Of a stretch of DNA of 64,000 nucleotides, positions 60,529-64,000 are shown one piece after another. The DNA is from Bugulina stolonifera (lineage: Eukaryota > Bryozoa > Gymnolaemata > Cheilostomatida > Bugulidae). Below the pieces are notes generated by a model. The model saw nothing but the letters and a program-made list of their open reading frames with translations, did not search any database and was not told where the DNA came from. Within the stretch, counting starts at the first letter, position 1. Each line of letters opens with the position of its first letter. The stretch is taken from the NCBI GenBank assembly GCA_935421135.1, contig OW285196.1, positions 14,381,001 to 14,445,000 of the forward strand, given 5' to 3'. Position numbers and translations under genes: made by a program.

Positions 60529-60536
60529 TATAAAAG
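60529..60536 (+). promoter_or_regulatory. TATA box at the head of the viral-type gene array
   Basis: TATAAAAG lies 54 bp before the first ATG (60590), at the sharp junction where GC-rich DNA ends. It probably drives the first gene or genes of the array. Confidence 0.6.
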
Positions 60537-60589
60537 ATAAGTTTGACTGATGATAGTATTAATACAAAGAAGACTTAGTCATAGCAAAC

Positions 60590-60781
60590 ATGTCTTTTCT
60601 CACCAAAGGAGCAGCGGGGAGATATGTACTTTTAAAGGAAGTCCTCCCGAAGTCTGTATGGGATTATATGATCAAAAGTAATATCGAAGAAACGAATAGT
60701 CCATGGATGTGGTATTGGGTTGACAGACTCGCTCATAATTCCTTAGTAGTAGAGCTTGCCATCTATTTTAGAACACTTTGA
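60590..60781 (+). CDS. 63-codon ORF, first in the Polinton-like array
   Basis: ATG at 60590, stop TGA at 60779-60781. The protein starts MSFLTKGAAGRYVLLKEVLP and has a Trp-rich middle (S-P-W-M-W-Y-W). I do not recognise it. It is in the same frame as the next ORF, which starts only two codons after this stop, with no other stop between. The two may therefore be one gene interrupted by a nonsense codon, or a readthrough pair, or genuinely separate genes. No second promoter is visible between them. Confidence 0.55.
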   Translation: MSFLTKGAAGRYVLLKEVLPKSVWDYMIKSNIEETNSPWMWYWVDRLAHNSLVVELAIYFRTL

Positions 60782-60787
60782 CTCTCT

Positions 60788-61945
60788 ATGAATATCCCTT
60801 TTAAGATAGGAGAGGAAAAGTTGAGGAAAATGGCACTTTGTTATGAAGACTTAACAGGAGCTAGGTCAAGATTTTCATCTATGGTAGAAACAAAAAACGC
60901 ATCCGTTTCTTCTCCCTTACTCCTTCTTAGGAATGCAGAGTTGTCAACCTGGTGTAGAGTGGAGGTTGAGAAGATTATTGAAGATAGAAACTGGGATGAA
61001 ACTGGTGTGGGAGCGGAGGCCACTTTTAACACTCACTTCTTACTATATCTGGATAATGAACCTGGTGGGGAAGGCTCAAAGAATGAGCTCTATCATAGAG
61101 TATTGAACATATTAAAGGATGGGGCAAGAAGATGTCGCTTTGAGGATGGGAAGGAGAAATCGCGAGCGAAGAGGAGTTACAATGAAGAAAGCATCCCTGG
61201 TTTAATTCTTAGTAGAGGTAATACGCTATATGCAGGGCGATTGTTTGGAGAACTAGATCCATCCAAAAATGGGTTAGAGGTGATAAGAAGCCCTTCACCA
61301 GGAGATGCTAGATTAGAGGTGAGAGAGACTTCTACAGGAGAGACTAACCAGGTTATGATAGAAGAGGCTGAAATGTGTGACATTGGAGAACTAGATTCAT
61401 CCAAAAACGGGTTAGAGGTGATAAGAAGCTCTTCACCAGGAGAAGCTAGGGTGGAAGTGAGAGAGACTTCTACAGGAGAGAATAACCAGATTATGATGGA
61501 AGAGCAAACTCATGTAGAAACTAAAGAAGAGGTTGAAATGTGTGACAAAAGGGAACAAGAGATTAGAAAGATAGAACAAGAATTGGCACTAAAGAAAGTG
61601 GAATTGGCGGGAGCACTAGGGTGGAAAGAAGCACTAGAGATGCAACAGAGAATTGATGCAAGAAAAGAGAGAAGAACAAATCGCATTGCCTTCTTAGAAA
61701 AAAAGTTAACAGAGGAAAGAATGGAAAAAGAGAGGTTAATGATGGAAATCGAGCGTTTGCAAAAAGAAGAAGAAGAAGAAGAAGAAGAAGAAGAAGAAGA
61801 AGAAGAAGAAATGGATAGTGTATCAATTATTGATCACATAATTCCCCACCTGGCTAACAAACTAGATGATGATGATGCAAAAGCAGAAGGGGAAGATACT
61901 AAACTGCCACAGTGGGTTCCAACAGGAGAAAGTAATGATGAATAA
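60788..61945 (+). CDS. 385-residue acidic coiled-coil protein of the Polinton-like array
   Basis: A long intronless ORF. Residues 1-130 look globular. Residues about 154-245 hold two tandem copies of a 46-residue unit (period 138 bp, starting at about 61247 and 61385; each with G-E-L-D-x-S-K-N-G-L-E-V-I-R and E-V-R-E-T-S-T-G-E). From about residue 258 there is a long charged coiled coil ending in a Glu run encoded by gaa repeats (61771-61809), then an acidic tail. I do not recognise the family. Upstream position and acidic coiled-coil character would suit a structural or scaffolding role, but that is a guess. Preceded in frame by the 63-codon ORF. Confidence 0.7.
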   Translation: MNIPFKIGEEKLRKMALCYEDLTGARSRFSSMVETKNASVSSPLLLLRNAELSTWCRVEVEKIIEDRNWDETGVGAEATFNTHFLLYLDNEPGGEGSKNELYHRVLNILKDGARRCRFEDGKEKSRAKRSYNEESIPGLILSRGNTLYAGRLFGELDPSKNGLEVIRSPSPGDARLEVRETSTGETNQVMIEEAEMCDIGELDSSKNGLEVIRSSSPGEARVEVRETSTGENNQIMMEEQTHVETKEEVEMCDKREQEIRKIEQELALKKVELAGALGWKEALEMQQRIDARKERRTNRIAFLEKKLTEERMEKERLMMEIERLQKEEEEEEEEEEEEEEEMDSVSIIDHIIPHLANKLDDDDAKAEGEDTKLPQWVPTGESNDE

Positions 61946-61985
61946 AAGTGTATAGATTCCAATTGTTCTCTCAAACAAGGGCAAG

Positions 61986-62225
61986 ATGTCAAAGCAAGAG
62001 GTAGTATGTAGAAATGAGAATTATGAAGATGTGGCTGATGGTCTCTTAGATGAAGTAGTAGCTATCTCTGCTGAAGAGGGAAGGGAGCAAATAGGAGAGA
62101 GAAGCAACAAAAGAAAGAAGTTCACATTCTACATAATCATAATACTATTTATACTTTCTTGCTCATCTTTATCCCCATCAGTTTTGGCAAAGACAAAGGA
62201 GTACTTAAGCAAGGACACTTTTTAA
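61986..62225 (+). CDS. Small single-pass membrane protein
   Basis: 79 codons starting from ATG 61986, 40 bp after the previous stop. The N-terminal ~42 residues are acidic and soluble-looking. A basic stop-transfer-like K-R-K-K precedes a hydrophobic segment of about 17-20 residues (FTFYIIIILFILSCSS) and a short tail. Topology is probably N-in or N-out with a single helix. Small membrane proteins are common in Polinton-like and adintovirus genomes; no named homologue recognised. Confidence 0.6.
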   Translation: MSKQEVVCRNENYEDVADGLLDEVVAISAEEGREQIGERSNKRKKFTFYIIIILFILSCSSLSPSVLAKTKEYLSKDTF

Positions 62226-62264
62226 AAACAAACACAACTCTATTAGCTACTCAACTGGATCAGC

Positions 62265-62924
62265 ATGCGTACACACCAAGAAATCGATCTTCGCTTGCAG
62301 AGTCCCTTCACAGCTCTAGTCTGTGGTCCAACAGGGAGTGGAAAAACGGAACTACTATTTAGTCTTATTAAGAGAGTTGATGAAATTGCTTCACCCACTC
62401 CTGTTGAAATCATTTACTGCTATAGAGTTTGGCAACGCCGCTTTGAGGATTACAAAGATAAAGTAAGGTTTCATTCAGGACTCATTGATGTTGAGATGGA
62501 TATAGAGCGTGATGGGAAGAATCACTGGCTCATCATTGATGACTTGATGGGTGAAGTCGGGGGGAAAGAGACTACTAATGCAATCTTTACAAAGTTCAGT
62601 CACCACCTGAACATAAGCGTCTTTTTCTTACTACAGAACCTTTTCCCGAAAGATAATAGAACAGTGTCAATAAAATCGCAGTACTTTTTCTTGTTCAAGA
62701 ACCCCAGAGACGGAATGTCTGTTACCAATCTTGCAAAGCAGGCTTTTCCTGAGAGTACAAGAGCTGTTCAAGAAGCTTTTAGTGATGCTACACGTAAGCC
62801 ACACTCTTTTCTATTCTTGAATCTTCGCCAGGAAACCCCGGAGTGGGCTAGACTGATCGGTAATTTTGCTTCTGAGCACTCTCCCATGACTGTATATATC
62901 CCGAATACCCTGGAATATAAGTAG
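62265..62924 (+). CDS. FtsK/HerA-type genome-packaging ATPase (Polinton/adintovirus type)
   Basis: 219 codons, intronless, with ATG at 62265. Walker A G-P-T-G-S-G-K-T is at residues 21-28 and Walker B W-L-I-I-D-D at 88-93. A downstream strand with V-F-F-L-L-Q-N-L-F at about 117-125 matches the polar sensor/QN motif typical of Polinton and adenovirus-like packaging ATPases. Length is normal for the family. In known relatives this enzyme pumps DNA into the capsid. It is the clearest family assignment in the array and identifies the array as Polinton/Maverick-like. The frame is intact with no frameshift. Confidence 0.9.
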   Translation: MRTHQEIDLRLQSPFTALVCGPTGSGKTELLFSLIKRVDEIASPTPVEIIYCYRVWQRRFEDYKDKVRFHSGLIDVEMDIERDGKNHWLIIDDLMGEVGGKETTNAIFTKFSHHLNISVFFLLQNLFPKDNRTVSIKSQYFFLFKNPRDGMSVTNLAKQAFPESTRAVQEAFSDATRKPHSFLFLNLRQETPEWARLIGNFASEHSPMTVYIPNTLEYK

Positions 62925-62989
62925 CATTCACATCTCTACTCTCTCCGTAAACTGTCTTGGACTCGGAGAGAGCACATCCATCATCAAGC

Positions 62990-63355
62990 ATGAGCTACAT
63001 TAATTCGCCCAAGTATTCTCCAAGGTTGAGGAGGAATGCCTTGAGTATATATGCACTGACAAAAGCATCTGCAACCATCAGAGATTCAACCATTGCTGAG
63101 GCTAACAAAGACCTTATACTCGCTCTTGTTGAGTGTGCTAGAAATGTATTATTAGGTAATGTTCATCTGACTACCGCTCAGTTGAACTCTCTACGCCGAC
63201 ATAGAAGGGCCATTGAGGATCTCACCAACTCTCGTACTAGTGTGAGGCAGAAAAAGTTAATCCTACAACGTGGTGGATTTTTAGGTCTTCTTTTGAAGCC
63301 ATTGGCAAGTTTACTCGGAGGTGTGCTTGGTGGATTAGGTGGTGGACAAAGGTGA
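62990..63355 (+). CDS. Basic protein with Gly-rich hydrophobic C-terminus (Polinton-associated)
   Basis: The frame is open further upstream, but the first ATG is at 62990, giving 121 residues. The N-terminal half is basic and probably helical. A stretch with E-C-A-x-N-V-L-L-G-N-V-x-L-T and Q-L-N-S-L-R-R-H-R is followed by basic residues, then R-G-G-F-L-G-L-L-L-K-P-L and a Gly-rich hydrophobic end. I recognise this as the layout of a small conserved protein found beside the ATPase in animal Polinton/adintovirus-like elements. A role as a virion core or membrane-active minor protein has been proposed for such proteins and is not shown here. It ends one base before the next ATG. Confidence 0.7.
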   Translation: MSYINSPKYSPRLRRNALSIYALTKASATIRDSTIAEANKDLILALVECARNVLLGNVHLTTAQLNSLRRHRRAIEDLTNSRTSVRQKKLILQRGGFLGLLLKPLASLLGGVLGGLGGGQR

Positions 63356-63356
63356 A

Positions 63357-63926
63357 ATGAGTCTCAAGTTTTCTAAAAAGTATCTTCTTATGGATAAACA
63401 TACATATGAATCAATGAATAGTAGAAACAACAAAAAAGAAGGAGAGCATCTACCCTCACTCTCTACAAATGGGGATCTACTCCTGGCAGAAAAAAGCAGA
63501 AAAGATGTAATATCTAACCTCAAAAACCCTAATACAGACATCTACTCTCAGCTAGAGCAACATACTCATAGAATGAATAAGTTCCTAAAAGAGTTGGAGA
63601 GATCACGCCATCCCCAGCAGGAGTTGTATAATACATTAGAGGGAATTAACACTAGATTTAATGAAATGCATACATGGAGACAAAGAGAAGAAGAAGCACA
63701 AGAGCGAGGGCGAGAGAAAAAAAGAGATGATGAAAAGAGGCGAAGTGGCTCAAGGTCACCACTACCATACCCATATAGGAGAGAAACAAAACCAGAGAAG
63801 TCAGAAGCTGGCGCACGTTGGAGTAGGAAGGGTGATAATAGAAGTCCTATCAAAACTAGGTCTAGGCGAAAGCTTCCTAAAACCCCTTTTGCAAGCGATA
63901 GTAAAAAAGAAAGATGGATGATATAG
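63357..63926 (+). CDS. Charged coiled-coil protein with Arg/Ser-rich tail
   Basis: First true ATG at 63357, one base after the previous stop; 189 residues. It starts M-S-L-K-F-S-K-K-Y-L-L, a K-K-Y-hydrophobic opening often seen for the gene at this place in Polinton-like elements. Residues about 55-110 are helical and coiled-coil-like, then there is a highly charged E/R/K block, then an R-S-rich C-terminus (S-G-S-R-S, T-R-S-R-R-K). Possibly nucleic-acid binding. It overlaps the next gene by 13 bp. Family name not known. Confidence 0.6.
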   Translation: MSLKFSKKYLLMDKHTYESMNSRNNKKEGEHLPSLSTNGDLLLAEKSRKDVISNLKNPNTDIYSQLEQHTHRMNKFLKELERSRHPQQELYNTLEGINTRFNEMHTWRQREEEAQERGREKKRDDEKRRSGSRSPLPYPYRRETKPEKSEAGARWSRKGDNRSPIKTRSRRKLPKTPFASDSKKERWMI

Positions 63927-64000
63927 ATGAAGGTCTACGCGATATTTACTTCTCCCCTCCTCAACCACCATCTTTTGGAGGAAAGAGAAAGTTAGTTTTA
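63914..64000 (+). CDS. N-terminus of a probable retrovirus-type integrase (cut by window edge)
   Basis: ATG at 63914 opens a frame, +2 relative to the previous gene, that runs to the window end (29 codons). Its D-I-Y-F-S-P ... P-S-F-G-G-K-x-K-L pattern resembles the start of the integrase (rve-type) encoded by many invertebrate Polintons, where an I-Y-Y-x-P ... S-F-G-G-x-x-K-L block precedes the zinc and catalytic domains. Only the first ~29 residues are visible; catalytic residues are off the window. It could be another protein. Confidence 0.45.
   Translation, partial: MDDIDEGLRDIYFSPPQPPSFGGKRKLVL

Noticed and set aside
60841..61826. Antisense ORFs opposite the 385-residue protein
   Set aside because: Shadows of the sense coding region, including a poly-Leu artefact opposite the Glu run.

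Overview
The window looks like nuclear DNA of a marine invertebrate, and a demosponge is the best guess. It is AT-rich and intron-bearing, with GT-AG introns, TATA boxes and AATAAA signals. It is littered with foldback and MITE-like elements and with (acatgt)n tracts. It also carries one gene for a spongin/short-chain-collagen-C4-type C-terminal domain. There is no bacterial gene organisation. The assignment to sponge is an inference.

From 1 to about 55.4 kb the main content is a dispersed cluster of tiny secreted-peptide genes. Most can only be seen by joining two short exons by eye. Each has a signal-peptide exon, a phase-1 intron, and one exon for the mature peptide; most also show a splice acceptor just 5' of the ATG, so a non-coding first exon is likely. 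Five mature peptides share a mirror-symmetric cysteine frame, C-x3-C-x7-C-xN-C-x7-C-x3-C (87-645 +, 2252-2818 -, 35278-36121 -, 40924-41801 -, 46519-47461 -). One has a lengthened first arm (54787-55422 +) and one is truncated (6744-7312 -). Four others (11489-12531, 14214-14942, 16782-17284, 26156-28541, all +) keep only the inner C-x7-C ... C-x7-C. One (22864-23693 -) keeps only the outer C-x3-C ... C-x3-C around a long charged helix. I infer a family of disulphide-stapled helical hairpins: secreted effectors, antimicrobials or venom-like peptides. I do not recognise it as a named family. The arginine/lysine-rich members fit a membrane-active or nucleic-acid-binding role, but this is not shown.

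The cluster has grown by duplication. There is an inverted pair with arms of about 950 bp at 1-948 / 1952-2950. The 5' flanks of two genes are shared (2830-4330 / 7320-8760). One pair lies about 3 kb apart (10.6-12.5 kb / 13.5-14.9 kb). One gene is repeated with its promoter (15.6-17.5 kb / 24.8-33.5 kb). The later copies were then invaded. A 1.9-kb hAT-type foldback sits in one intron, and a 4.8-kb TTAA-flanked element sits just 3' of the same gene; the other copy preserves both empty sites. Two complete solo LTRs and one fragment (44-53 kb), head-to-head tRNA-like retroposons (11.8 kb), several MITEs, minisatellites and long palindromes fill most of the rest. The spongin-C4-like gene (18271-21307) sits in the middle.

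At about 59.9 kb the composition changes sharply. A GC-rich, C-rich block is followed by a compact intronless array reading left to right: a 63-codon ORF and a 385-codon ORF separated by one in-frame TGA, a small membrane protein, an FtsK/HerA-type packaging ATPase, a basic protein with a Gly-rich hydrophobic tail, a charged coiled-coil protein, and the start of what looks like a retrovirus-type integrase. This is one end of a Polinton/Maverick- or adintovirus-like element that runs off the right edge.
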